Assembly: GCA_944393385.1 (NCBI GenBank)
Contig: CALYAA010000002.1
Span: 68,274-110,191 of the forward strand
Length of the DNA: 41,918 nucleotides
Source: an uncultured Clostridia bacterium
GTDB taxonomy: Bacteria; Bacillota; Clostridia; TANB77; CAG-508
Direction of reading: 5' to 3'
Below are positions 15,040-23,485 of this stretch, piece by piece. Positions within the stretch are counted from its first letter, which is position 1, and each line of letters begins with the position of its first letter. Position numbers and translations under genes: made by a program. The notes beneath the pieces are model-generated. The model was not told the DNA's origin. It was given only the letters and a program-made list of their open reading frames with translations, and made no database searches.

Positions 15040-17397
15040 TTATATTTTTAAATTAACAATTGTAACTCCCATTTCTCCTTCTCCAAAAGTTCCAAGTCTA
15101 AATGTATCCACATATTTATTTGTTTTTAAATAATTTTGAATTCCTTTTCGTAAAGCACCTGTACCTTTACCATGGACAATACGTACAGGAGAAATTTTTG
15201 CTATAAAACAATCATCTAAATATTTATCTATAATTGGAATAGCTTCATCAACTGTTAAACCTAATAGATTGATTTCAGGACTAACAAATTTAGATTTTAA
15301 TTGTTCAGAGCGTCCTGTGTAATCATATTTTTTTTGTTTATTAATATTTGAATATGTTTTTTCTTGCAAAAATTTAATATTTACCTTAATTTTCATAGAT
15401 CCAATTTGAACAAGAACATCATCGTTTTTGGAAATATTAGACAAAATAATTCCATCAGAATTATAGCTTGTTACAAAAACAGTTAATCCTTGTTTTATTT
15501 TATCTCTAGAGATAGGGTGAATATTTTTCTCTTCTGATTTATTATCTGTTAAATTAGATATTTTTTCATTTAAAGTATTACGCAATTTATTGGCTTTTGA
15601 TGCAGATGCATTTGATTCAATATCTTTTATAATTGAATTTGCAGTTTCTTTTGCATCTAATAATATTTCTTTAGCTTCTTGTTTTGCTTTAGTAACATAA
15701 TCTTTTTTATGTTCAATTAAATCACGATTTTGAATTTCAAGCTTATTTTTTAGCTCTGTAATTTCTTGCAAAGTTTTATCTGTTAATTCTTTTTCATTTT
15801 CAATTTTGGATTTTGTATCATAAATATTTTTTAATAAATCTTCTAATTGAACTGAATTTTTATCAATCATAGAAGAAGCTTTTTCAATAATTTTTTCGTT
15901 TAATCCTAATTTCCTACTAATAGCAAAAGCATTACTTTTTCCAGGAATTCCAATTAAAAGTTTATATGTGGGTTGTAACTTTTCAATATCAAATTCAACA
16001 CTTGCATTTTTAAAATTTGGTGTAACTAATGCATATTGTTTTAATTCTTGGTAATGAGATGTTGCAACTGTAATTGCACCTAATTCAGAAAAATACTGTA
16101 AAATACTAATAGCAAGATTTGCACCTTCTAAAGGATCTGTACCAGAACCTAGTTCATCAACTAAAATTAAACTATTATTAGTGGCAGAATTTGTTATTTT
16201 TACAATATTACTAATATGTGAAGAAAAAGTACTTAAAGACTCACTAATACTTTGTTCATCACCAATATCTGCAAAAATATAATCAAAAACAAAAAAACTA
16301 GAATGTTCATCTGCAGGAATATTTAATCCACTACATGCCATTGCTGATAATAAACCAATAGTTTTTAAAGAAACTGTTTTTCCACCAGTATTTGGACCTG
16401 TTATAATTAAAGTCTTAAAATCTTTTCCTATTTGAATGGAAATTGGAACAACTTTATTAGAGTCTATTAATGGATGACGAGCATTTATAAAATTAATTAC
16501 TTTGGAAGAATTAATTTCTGGTGTAGAGCAATTTAAATCAATTGAAAATCTGGCTTTTCCAAAAATAAAATCTAGTTTTCCAATAATATCTACATCTTTT
16601 TGTAGCTCATTTGTATAAGGATAAAATAAACTACTTAAATTTTGCAAAATCTTCTCAATTTCTTGTTCTTCCTCAACACGTAAGTTTGATAATTCATTAT
16701 TCATTTCGAAAATAGAAAGAGGTTCGATAAAAACAGTAGAACCACTACTTGAAATATCATGTACAAACCCTTTAATATAAGAACGGTATTCTTCTTTAAC
16801 TGGAATAACAAAACGTCCACTACGAATTGTGACTAGATTTTCCATCATATATTTTGAATATGTTGAGGAATGTAGAATTGTGTTTAATTTTGATTTGATA
16901 TCTTGTTCAATTTTTTTTTCTTTTTTTCTAATATCATTTAGTTTATTAGAAGCTGAATCAGCAATAGTATCTTCATCAATAATAGATTTTTCGATAATTG
17001 CAACAATATTATGATTAATATATAAACAATTAAAATAATCTTCTAACGCAGAAAAATCTGAGGTAGCTAAAAAGTCTTGTGAGAAATATTTTTTTAAACT
17101 TTCAGCTATCTGAAGAATATTTTTTAAATCAATTAAAGCTTTTATACTTAAAGTACCATTACCATCTAAAATCTTTAGATATAAAGTAATGTCTGCAATC
17201 TCATCTATAGGAGGACAACTATTTCTTTGAATAAGTACAACTCCTTGATTTGTTTCTTTTAAATTTTTTTGTACATCAGTTACATCGTGTAAAGGACGTA
17301 ATTCTGTTGCAAGTTTTTTTCCAACATTAGTTTTACAAAAATGTGATAATTTATCTAATATTTTGTCATATTCTAATTTTTTTAAATTGTGGTTCAT
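15040..17397 (-). CDS. mutS2: MutS2 endonuclease/ATPase
   Basis: 785 residues from ATG at 17397 (SD AGAGGA about 10 nt before it on the minus strand), the same length as B. subtilis MutS2. An upstream in-frame ATG at 17472 would add a hydrophobic extension and has no SD. MutS-type ATPase: Walker A GPNTGGKT (334-341), Walker B SLILVDELGSGTDPLEG. A long coiled-coil follows (about 520-640). The C-terminal Smr domain (about 710-785) has HGKGTGALRKGI and LGTFGEGEMG. MutS2 acts in recombination control and, as later shown, in collided-ribosome rescue; it is not the mismatch-repair MutS. The neighbouring genes do not suggest an operon. Confidence 0.96.
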   Translation of the reverse strand: MNHNLKKLEYDKILDKLSHFCKTNVGKKLATELRPLHDVTDVQKNLKETNQGVVLIQRNSCPPIDEIADITLYLKILDGNGTLSIKALIDLKNILQIAESLKKYFSQDFLATSDFSALEDYFNCLYINHNIVAIIEKSIIDEDTIADSASNKLNDIRKKEKKIEQDIKSKLNTILHSSTYSKYMMENLVTIRSGRFVIPVKEEYRSYIKGFVHDISSSGSTVFIEPLSIFEMNNELSNLRVEEEQEIEKILQNLSSLFYPYTNELQKDVDIIGKLDFIFGKARFSIDLNCSTPEINSSKVINFINARHPLIDSNKVVPISIQIGKDFKTLIITGPNTGGKTVSLKTIGLLSAMACSGLNIPADEHSSFFVFDYIFADIGDEQSISESLSTFSSHISNIVKITNSATNNSLILVDELGSGTDPLEGANLAISILQYFSELGAITVATSHYQELKQYALVTPNFKNASVEFDIEKLQPTYKLLIGIPGKSNAFAISRKLGLNEKIIEKASSMIDKNSVQLEDLLKNIYDTKSKIENEKELTDKTLQEITELKNKLEIQNRDLIEHKKDYVTKAKQEAKEILLDAKETANSIIKDIESNASASKANKLRNTLNEKISNLTDNKSEEKNIHPISRDKIKQGLTVFVTSYNSDGIILSNISKNDDVLVQIGSMKIKVNIKFLQEKTYSNINKQKKYDYTGRSEQLKSKFVSPEINLLGLTVDEAIPIIDKYLDDCFIAKISPVRIVHGKGTGALRKGIQNYLKTNKYVDTFRLGTFGEGEMGVTIVNLKI

Positions 17398-17532
17398 TTT
17401 TTTACATCCTCTTTTCAAATTCAATATATTTATTATGCCATAAAAAAACAAAAAAAACAAGAATTTAATCATTATTTGTATATCAACATCTATATAATTA
17501 ATTAATTTATATTAGTTTGTAAGATAAATCCC

Positions 17533-17561
17533 TTGACAGTAATAAAAAATAATAATATACT
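17533..17561 (+). promoter_or_regulatory. Strong SigA promoter of the 2-oxoacid:ferredoxin oxidoreductase operon
   Basis: TTGACA (17533-17538), exactly 17 nt, TATACT (17556-17561): near-consensus, consistent with a highly expressed fermentation operon. The leader contains the hairpin at 17575-17622. Confidence 0.8.
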
Positions 17562-17574
17562 AACCATAGAAAAT

Positions 17575-17622
17575 CTTTCAATATTTGTTACTTTGAAATA
17601 ATTAAAATAAAAATATTGAAAG
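17575..17622 (+). promoter_or_regulatory. 5' leader hairpin of the oxidoreductase operon
   Basis: Perfect 12-bp stem CTTTCAATATTT (17575-17586)/AAATATTGAAAG (17611-17622) with a 24-nt loop, close to the expected 5' end of the transcript. It has no T-run, so mRNA stabilisation is more likely than attenuation. Confidence 0.5.
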
Positions 17623-17654
17623 GATATACTATTTAGAAAGGAATGGTACCAGTA

Positions 17655-18236
17655 ATGAGTAATTTAATTGAAATTAGATGGCATGGTAGAGGAGGACAAG
17701 GAGCAAAAACAGCTTCATTACTACTTGCAGATGCAGCATTTAATACTGGAAAATATATACAAGGTTTTCCAGAATATGGTCCAGAAAGAATGGGAGCACC
17801 AATTACTGCTTATAACAGAATTAGTGATGATCCAATAACAATACATAGTAATATTTATGAACCAGATTATGTAGTTGTTGTAGATGATACATTATTAAGT
17901 AGTGTACCTGTAACAGCAGGACTAAAAGAAAATGGAGCAATAGTAATAAATACAACAAAAAGTCCAGAATATTTAAAAGAAAAATTAAATGGATACAAAG
18001 GAAGAATATATACAATTGATGCAAAAAAGATTTCAGAAGAGGCATTAGGAAAATATTTTCCTAATACACCAATGCTTGCAGCTATTGTAAAAGTAACAGG
18101 AATAATGGAAGAAAATTTATTTGTAGAAGATATGAAAGCATCATTTAAACATAAATTTGCAAAAAAACCAGAAGTTATTGAAGGAAATATGAAAGCACTA
18201 GAACTTGCTTTAAAGGAAGTAAAACAAATTCAATAA
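17655..18236 (+). CDS. porC: 2-oxoacid:ferredoxin oxidoreductase, gamma subunit
   Basis: 193 residues from ATG 17655, 12 nt after AGAAAGGA; the ATG at 17643 touches the SD and adds only MVPV. Family signature EIRWHGRGGQGAKTAS near the N-terminus and GFPEYGPERMGAP at about residues 36-48 are typical of POR/VOR gamma subunits. This is the first gene of a gamma-delta-alpha-beta set that oxidises pyruvate or a related 2-oxoacid to the acyl-CoA with reduction of ferredoxin, in the cytoplasm. Substrate (pyruvate or branched-chain 2-oxoacid) cannot be fixed from sequence alone, so the symbol is provisional. Confidence 0.9.
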   Translation: MSNLIEIRWHGRGGQGAKTASLLLADAAFNTGKYIQGFPEYGPERMGAPITAYNRISDDPITIHSNIYEPDYVVVVDDTLLSSVPVTAGLKENGAIVINTTKSPEYLKEKLNGYKGRIYTIDAKKISEEALGKYFPNTPMLAAIVKVTGIMEENLFVEDMKASFKHKFAKKPEVIEGNMKALELALKEVKQIQ

Positions 18237-18302
18237 AAATTTAAAATAAGTGTGAATATTTTAAAAATAACGTTTCGGTTATAGTAAAAGGAGGTAAAGG
18301 CA

Positions 18303-18593
18303 ATGACAGATATAAATACAAAAACACCAATGGAAAAAATGACAATTGGTGGAGATATATATTGTGCAGGAAATGCAAGAGAATTTAAAACAGGAGACTG
18401 GAGAAGTATGAAACCAGTTTGGATAGAAGAAAAGTGTAAACAATGTGGACTTTGCTTTCCTGTTTGTCCAGATAATTCTATTCCGGTAGGGGAAGATTTT
18501 AAAAGAAAAGATTACAATTATGACTATTGTAAAGGATGTGGCGTATGTGCTAAAGTATGCCCATTTAAAGCAATAGAAATGCAAGAAGTGTAA
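18303..18593 (+). CDS. porD: 2-oxoacid:ferredoxin oxidoreductase, delta (2x[4Fe-4S] ferredoxin-like) subunit
   Basis: 96 residues after a strong SD (AAAGGAGG). Two ferredoxin motifs of the C-x2-C-x2-C-x3-C-P type are present: CKQCGLCFPVCP (Cys 45, 48, 51, 55) and CKGCGVCAKVCP (Cys 76, 79, 82, 86). They bind two [4Fe-4S] clusters and pass electrons from the thiamine-pyrophosphate site of the beta subunit towards ferredoxin. It is the second gene of the operon, 66 nt after the gamma gene, and 100 nt precede the alpha gene. Confidence 0.95.
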   Translation: MTDINTKTPMEKMTIGGDIYCAGNAREFKTGDWRSMKPVWIEEKCKQCGLCFPVCPDNSIPVGEDFKRKDYNYDYCKGCGVCAKVCPFKAIEMQEV

Positions 18594-18693
18594 AAACATG
18601 ATATACAAATAAGTAAAGAATTTATGCATAGTATAGAAAATGTCAAACAATGAGAACATAAGCAATAAGTAAAAAAAGAAAGGAATGAAAAAA

Positions 18694-19884
18694 ATGAGTA
18701 TAAGAGAAAGATTAAGTGGAAATGAAGCAACAGCAATAGCAATGAAACAAATTAACCCAGATGTTGTAGCAGCATTTCCAATAACACCATCAACAGAAAT
18801 ACCACAATATTTTTCAACTTTTGTATCAAATGGAGAAGTTGATACAGAATTTGTTGCAGTAGAAAGTGAACATTCAGCAATGTCTGCAACAATTGGAGCA
18901 GAAGCAGCTGGAGCTAGAGCAATGACAGCAACATCAGCAAATGGATTATCTTTAATGTGGGAGATGATATATATAGCATCAAGTTTAAGACTTCCAATTG
19001 TTATGGCTTTAGTAAATAGAGCAGTATCTGGACCATTAAACATACATAATGATCATTCTGATGCAATGGGAGTAAGAGATACTGGATGGATTATGCTATT
19101 TTCAGAAAATAATCAAGAAGCATATGATAATATGTTAATGGCTCATAAAATAGCAGAAAACAAAAAAGTATTGTTACCATTAATGGTATGTCAAGATGGA
19201 TTTATAACATCACATTCAATTGAAAATATTCAATTAGAAAGTGATGAAGAAGTTAAAAAATTTGTAGGTTCTTATAAACCAGAACATTATTTATTAAATG
19301 ATAAAGAACCAATAGCGGTAGGACCATTAGATTTACAAGCATATTTATTTGAACATAAAGCTCAGCAAGCAGAAGCGATGAGAAATGCAAAACAAGTTAT
19401 CAAAGAAGTTGCGGAAGAATTTGAAAAATGGACAGGAAGAAAATATGAATTCTTTGAAAAATATATGTTAGATGATGCAGAAATAGCAATAGTTTGTATG
19501 AACTCAACAGCAGGAACGGCAAAAGCAGTTATAAATGATTTAAGAGCAAAAGGTGTAAAAGCAGGATTATTAAAAATAAGAATGTTTAGACCATTTCCTG
19601 TTGAAGAAGTTGCAGAAGCACTATCAAATTTAAAAGCAGTTGCTATATTAGATAAAGCAGATTCTTTAAATGGTGCAGGAGGAGCATTATTTGAAGATGT
19701 AACTTCTAGTATGTATGTAAATAAAAAACAAGTACCTATGGTAAATTATGTATATGGAATAGGTGGTAGAGATACAACTGAAGCACAAATAGAATCAGTT
19801 TATAGTGATTTACAAAAAATTGTAGAAACAGGAGATATAGGAAATCCATATAGATATTTAGGCTTAAGAAAGGAGAGAAACTAA
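18694..19884 (+). CDS. porA: 2-oxoacid:ferredoxin oxidoreductase, alpha subunit
   Basis: 396 residues from ATG 18694, 9 nt after AAAGGA; the ATG at 18685 abuts the SD. Typical sequence: GNEATAIAMKQINPDVVAAF, then PITPSTEIPQ and VESEHSAMSATIGAEAAGAR in the thiamine-diphosphate domain, and the later VKAGLLKIRMFRPFP transketolase-C-like region. With the beta subunit it forms the catalytic core. The stop TAA (19882-19884) is one base before the beta ATG (19886), so translation is coupled. Confidence 0.95.
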   Translation: MSIRERLSGNEATAIAMKQINPDVVAAFPITPSTEIPQYFSTFVSNGEVDTEFVAVESEHSAMSATIGAEAAGARAMTATSANGLSLMWEMIYIASSLRLPIVMALVNRAVSGPLNIHNDHSDAMGVRDTGWIMLFSENNQEAYDNMLMAHKIAENKKVLLPLMVCQDGFITSHSIENIQLESDEEVKKFVGSYKPEHYLLNDKEPIAVGPLDLQAYLFEHKAQQAEAMRNAKQVIKEVAEEFEKWTGRKYEFFEKYMLDDAEIAIVCMNSTAGTAKAVINDLRAKGVKAGLLKIRMFRPFPVEEVAEALSNLKAVAILDKADSLNGAGGALFEDVTSSMYVNKKQVPMVNYVYGIGGRDTTEAQIESVYSDLQKIVETGDIGNPYRYLGLRKERN

Positions 19885-19885
19885 T

Positions 19886-20839
19886 ATGGCATATGATCTA
19901 AAAAAAGTAATAGTTGAAAAACCATCAAGATTTACAGAAGGACATAGAATGTGTGCAGGTTGTGGAGCTCCTGTTGTAGCCAGAATGATTATGAGAGCAT
20001 TAAAACCAGAAGATCATGCAGTAATTGCAAATGCAACAGGATGTATGGAAGTATCATCATTTATATATCCATATAGTGCATGGACAGATTCTTATATTCA
20101 TACTGCATTTGAATGTGCAGGAGCAACTTGTTCAGGTGCAGAGGCAGCATATAAATCATTAAAAAAACAAGGAAAACTACCACAGGATAAAACTACGAAA
20201 TTTATTGCATTTGGCGGAGATGGAGGAACATATGATATAGGTATTCAAAGCTTATCTGGAGCTATGGAAAGAGGACATGATATGGTATATGTTTGCTATG
20301 ATAATGGAGCATATATGAATACTGGAATACAACGTTCATCAGCAACACCACACTTTGCAGATACAACAACTTCACCAGCAGGAAAAGTAATACCAGGAAA
20401 AATGCAAGTAAGAAAAGACCTAACAGAGATTATGGTAAGCCACCATATCCCATATGTAGCACAAACACTTGCAATGACAAACTTTAAAGACTTATATGAA
20501 AAATCAGAAAAAGCAATATATACAGAAGGTCCTGCATTTTTAAATGTATTAGCACCATGTCCAAGAGGATGGGGATATAAAACTGAAGATTTAATGATAA
20601 TAAATAAATTAGCTGCAGATACATGTTATTGGCCATTATATGAAGTAGTAAATGGAGTTTATAAAATAACATATAAACCAGCAAAAAAATTACCAATCGA
20701 AGAATTTTTACGTCCACAAAAAAGATTTAAACATATGTTTAAAGAAGGAAATGAATGGATGATACAAGAATTCCAAGAAGAAGTAGACAAGAGATGGGAA
20801 GATCTTCTAAAATTAGAACAAATAACTAACCAAGAATAA
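19886..20839 (+). CDS. porB: 2-oxoacid:ferredoxin oxidoreductase, beta (TPP-binding) subunit
   Basis: 317 residues. The N-terminus contains MCAGCGAP (Cys 23 and 26), Cys 53 (ATGCMEVSS) and a later APCPRGWG Cys, the four expected ligands of the proximal [4Fe-4S] cluster. The thiamine-diphosphate/Mg motif is GGDGGTYDIGIQSLSGAMER with YDNGAYMNTG. Last gene of the operon; the GC-rich stem 20847-20871 directly behind it can terminate the transcript and is also the start of a repeat array. Confidence 0.95.
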   Translation: MAYDLKKVIVEKPSRFTEGHRMCAGCGAPVVARMIMRALKPEDHAVIANATGCMEVSSFIYPYSAWTDSYIHTAFECAGATCSGAEAAYKSLKKQGKLPQDKTTKFIAFGGDGGTYDIGIQSLSGAMERGHDMVYVCYDNGAYMNTGIQRSSATPHFADTTTSPAGKVIPGKMQVRKDLTEIMVSHHIPYVAQTLAMTNFKDLYEKSEKAIYTEGPAFLNVLAPCPRGWGYKTEDLMIINKLAADTCYWPLYEVVNGVYKITYKPAKKLPIEEFLRPQKRFKHMFKEGNEWMIQEFQEEVDKRWEDLLKLEQITNQE

Positions 20840-20846
20840 AAAAGTG

Positions 20847-20880
20847 CCGATCCCTTTTGGTTTGGGGTCGGTTCTGTTTT
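20847..20880 (+). terminator. Terminator-like hairpin after porB, overlapping the first array unit
   Basis: CCGATCCC (20847-20854) pairs with GGGGTCGG (20864-20871) with one G-U, then TTCTGTTTT follows. The right arm is the start of the first 22-bp repeat, so the mobile-element repeat seems to double as the operon terminator. Confidence 0.5.
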
Positions 20881-20992
20881 TGCCTGGGGTCGGTTCTGTT
20901 TTTGCCTGGGGTCGGTTCCGTTTTCGGCTGGGGTCGGTTCCGTTTTCGGCTGGGGTCGGTTCCGTTTTCGGCTGGGGTCGGTTCTGTTTTTG
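20864..20992 (+). repeat. Tandem array of six 22-bp units (REP-like) upstream of the RAYT gene
   Basis: Five full units and one 19-nt unit, each starting GGGGTCGGTTC. Units at 20864 and 20886 continue TGTTTTTGCCT. Units at 20908, 20930 and 20952 continue CGTTTTCGGCT. The last, at 20974, reverts to TGTTTTTG. The array is far richer in GC than its surroundings. An inverted copy (GGAACCGACCCCA, 21845-21857) lies at the other side of the transposase gene. Confidence 0.9.
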
Positions 20993-21062
20993 AAATTTTT
21001 TGTTAATTATATGGAAATATATATTTTTGTGTGCTATAATTTTAAAGAAAGTGAGGTAATTT

Positions 21063-21836
21063 TTGTCAAGACCGTTAAGAACATTTAGTAATTCAAAAAT
21101 ATATCATATAATTTTAAAGGGAATAAATAATCAAGATATTTTCCTTTATGATTCCGATAAAGTTTTCTTTCTAAATCAATTATTATTTACCAAAAATCAA
21201 TTTAATTATCAAATATATTCATACTGCTTGATGGATAATCATATTCATTTAGTAATTAGAATTGAAGATGAATTTTTATCAAAGGCAATGCAAAGTCTTT
21301 CTATAAGATATTCTCAATATTTTAACTATAAATATGAAAGAACTGGACCTTTTTTTCAAAACAGATTTAAAAGCAAAAATGTTGAAAATTTAAAATATTT
21401 TCTTGAGGTGTGTAGATACATTCATAGAAATCCAGAAAAAGCTAAAATGTCAAAAACTGAGGATTATGACTGGAGTAGTTATAAAGAATATATAGGAAAT
21501 TCAAAAATAATTGATAAAAAAACATTAATGTACTATTTTGATAATAATATTAATAATTTTATAAAATATACTATTAGTAGTACAGATAATGATATAAATA
21601 ATTTCTCGGAATTTGAAATGATAGAAAAATTAACAGATGAACAATTAAAAAATATTATTGTAAACAATTTAAAAATTGATAATAAAGAAGATATAACAAA
21701 ATTTTTTAATGGTAAAGGAGAAGAGATAGAGAAAAAATTGTTGTTATTAAAAGAAATTAGGGCAACCAATAAAACACAAATTTCTAGAGTAACAGGAGTA
21801 AATTTAAAAATTCTAAAAAAAGTTTTCGACCAATAG
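21063..21836 (+). CDS. REP-associated tyrosine transposase (RAYT, Y1/HUH family)
   Basis: 257 residues. The start is TTG 21063, 8 nt after GTGAGG, giving the usual RAYT N-terminus MSRPLRTFSNSKIYHIILKG. The HUH motif is H60-I-H62 (DNHIHLVI) and the catalytic Tyr is likely Y119 in CRYIHRNP. The C-terminal part is a helix-turn-helix-like region. RAYTs are single-strand-cutting relatives of IS200/IS605 TnpA that act on palindromic repeats. The flanking GGGGTCGGTTC array and its inverted copy are the presumed substrate. The ORF is intact. Confidence 0.92.
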   Translation: MSRPLRTFSNSKIYHIILKGINNQDIFLYDSDKVFFLNQLLFTKNQFNYQIYSYCLMDNHIHLVIRIEDEFLSKAMQSLSIRYSQYFNYKYERTGPFFQNRFKSKNVENLKYFLEVCRYIHRNPEKAKMSKTEDYDWSSYKEYIGNSKIIDKKTLMYYFDNNINNFIKYTISSTDNDINNFSEFEMIEKLTDEQLKNIIVNNLKIDNKEDITKFFNGKGEEIEKKLLLLKEIRATNKTQISRVTGVNLKILKKVFDQ

Positions 21837-21841
21837 ACAAT

Positions 21842-21891
21842 TTTGGAACCGACCCCAGACAATCACCCCAGACAATCGACCAAAATTTTTT
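21842..21891 (+). terminator. Terminator after the RAYT gene built from an inverted repeat copy and a 13-bp direct repeat
   Basis: TTTTGG (21841-21846) pairs with CCAAAA (21880-21885), followed by a long T-run. Inside lie the inverted array copy GGAACCGACCCCA (21845-21857) and a doubled ACCCCAGACAATC (about 21851-21876). It marks the right end of the RAYT element. Confidence 0.6.
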
Positions 21892-21901
21892 TATTTTTTA
21901 C

Positions 21902-21930
21902 TATACAAATTTAAAATTTAGTTATATAAT
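21902..21930 (+). promoter_or_regulatory. Promoter of the murE cluster
   Basis: TATACA (21902-21907), 17-nt spacer, TATAAT (21925-21930). A start near 21937 places the quasi-palindrome 21946-21971 in the early leader. Confidence 0.5.
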
Positions 21931-21945
21931 GTATGCTATCATAGA

Positions 21946-21971
21946 ATAATAATGTCAATTGACAATATTAT
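21946..21971. promoter_or_regulatory. 26-bp quasi-palindrome upstream of murE (operator candidate)
   Basis: Two 13-nt arms with one mismatch around the perfect centre TGTCAATTGACA (21953-21964). It lies 30 nt before the murE start and just after the predicted start of transcription, a normal place for a repressor operator. It also contains a TTGACA hexamer, but no good -10 follows it. Confidence 0.45.
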
Positions 21972-22001
21972 AAAAAACAAATAAAAATAAAGGAGTTTCA
22001 A

Positions 22002-23465
22002 ATGAAATTAAATAAATTATTATTAGGATTAGACAATTTAAAGGCAAAAGGGAGTTTAGATGTTGAAATTAAAGGAATCGAGAGCAACTCTAAAAATGTA
22101 AAAGATGGATATATGTTTATAGCAATAAAAGGATTTAGTGTAGATGGTCATGATTATATTAATAATGCTATAGAAGCTGGAGCAAAAACTATTATGGTTC
22201 AAGAAGGATGTGACTTAAAAAAAATAAAATTACCAGCAGATGTTACTTTGATTATGGCAAAAGATACGAGGCAAGCATTGGCAATTTGTAGTTGCAATTT
22301 TTATGATAATCCTTCAAGAAAATTTAAATTAATAGGAGTAACCGGAACCAAGGGAAAGACAACAACTACATTTATGATAAAAGAAATCCTTGAAAAGGCA
22401 GGTCATAAAGTTGGGCTTATAGGAACAATAGCAACATATATTAATGGTAAAATGATTTCTGAAAGTAGTAGAACAACTCCAGAAAGTATTGAGTTACAGA
22501 AAATATTTGCTCAAATGGTTGATTCAGGAGTTGAGTATGTTGTTATGGAGGTATCATCACAAAGTTTAAAATTACATAGAGTTGATGGATGTGACTTTAA
22601 TATTGTTGTTTTTACTAATTTTTCAGAAGATCATATTAGTGAAAAAGAACATCCAGATATGAAAGATTATTTTGAATCAAAATTAAAGTTATTCAAAATG
22701 TGTGATAATGGAATTATAAATGTTGATGATTTGCAAGTATCTAAAATTCCAAAATTATTTCCTGAAAGTAATATCATGACTTATGGAATTGATAATTATT
22801 GTCAAGTGCTTGCAAAGGATATAACAATAACAAATTCTTATGTAGATTTTAGAGTCAAAGTATCTGATAGAAATGAAAGAGTAAAAGTAGACATACCAGG
22901 TAGATTTAGTGTATATAATGCATTAGCAGCAATATGTGTCGCAAAAAAAATAGGTGTTCCGTCAGATAAGGTTATAGAGGCATTAGCAGAGATTAAAGTG
23001 CCAGGAAGATCAGAAATGATACCAAATAAAAAAGAGATACCAATAATGATTGATTATGCACATTCACCAGAGAGCTTACAAAATATATTATCAGCAGTTA
23101 AAAGTTATACAAAAGGAAAAGTTATTTCTGTATTTGGATGTGGTGGAGATAGAGATAAGGGAAAACGCCCAATTATGGGGGAAGTATCTGGAAAAATAGC
23201 AGATTTTACTTTTATAACAACAGATAATCCAAGAACTGAGGAACCAGAAGAAATTGTAAAAGAAATTGAAGAAGGAATAAAAAAGACAAAAGGAAAATAC
23301 AAAGTTGTTGTAGATAGAAAAGAAGCAATTAAAGAAGCAATTAATATGGCTAATAAACAAGATATTATAGTTTTAGCAGGAAAAGGACATGAGCCATATC
23401 AAGAAATAAATGGAAAAAAATATCCATTTGACGAAAGAATAATTGTAAAAGAAATTATAGGATAA
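22002..23465 (+). CDS. murE: UDP-MurNAc-tripeptide synthetase (meso-diaminopimelate adding)
   Basis: 487 residues after SD AAAGGAG. Mur ligase signatures: P-loop GVTGTKGKTTT at about 112-122, SRTTPE at about 160, MEVSSQSL, then PGRSEM, DYAHSPES and the diagnostic DNPRTEEP near residue 408. The DNPR motif is that of MurE enzymes that add meso-diaminopimelate, so the cell wall is of the A2pm type. Cytosolic peptidoglycan precursor synthesis: UDP-MurNAc-L-Ala-D-Glu + A2pm + ATP. First gene of a reduced dcw cluster; mraY follows after 20 nt. Confidence 0.97.
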   Translation: MKLNKLLLGLDNLKAKGSLDVEIKGIESNSKNVKDGYMFIAIKGFSVDGHDYINNAIEAGAKTIMVQEGCDLKKIKLPADVTLIMAKDTRQALAICSCNFYDNPSRKFKLIGVTGTKGKTTTTFMIKEILEKAGHKVGLIGTIATYINGKMISESSRTTPESIELQKIFAQMVDSGVEYVVMEVSSQSLKLHRVDGCDFNIVVFTNFSEDHISEKEHPDMKDYFESKLKLFKMCDNGIINVDDLQVSKIPKLFPESNIMTYGIDNYCQVLAKDITITNSYVDFRVKVSDRNERVKVDIPGRFSVYNALAAICVAKKIGVPSDKVIEALAEIKVPGRSEMIPNKKEIPIMIDYAHSPESLQNILSAVKSYTKGKVISVFGCGGDRDKGKRPIMGEVSGKIADFTFITTDNPRTEEPEEIVKEIEEGIKKTKGKYKVVVDRKEAIKEAINMANKQDIIVLAGKGHEPYQEINGKKYPFDERIIVKEIIG

Positions 23466-23485
23466 AATAAGAAAGGTTGATAAAA

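Noticed and set aside
15040..17472. N-terminal hydrophobic extension of MutS2 (start at 17472)
   Set aside because: No SD precedes it, the start at 17397 has one, and the resulting 785 residues equal the usual MutS2 length.
18279..19043. 254-codon open frame opposite porD/porA
   Set aside because: It overlaps two well-supported enzyme genes, has no SD, and its product is a Phe/Cys/Ile-rich nonsense composition.
20864..20992. Regular short repeats resembling a CRISPR array
   Set aside because: Units are contiguous 22-mers with no spacers, and they flank a RAYT transposase; this is a tandem REP-like array.
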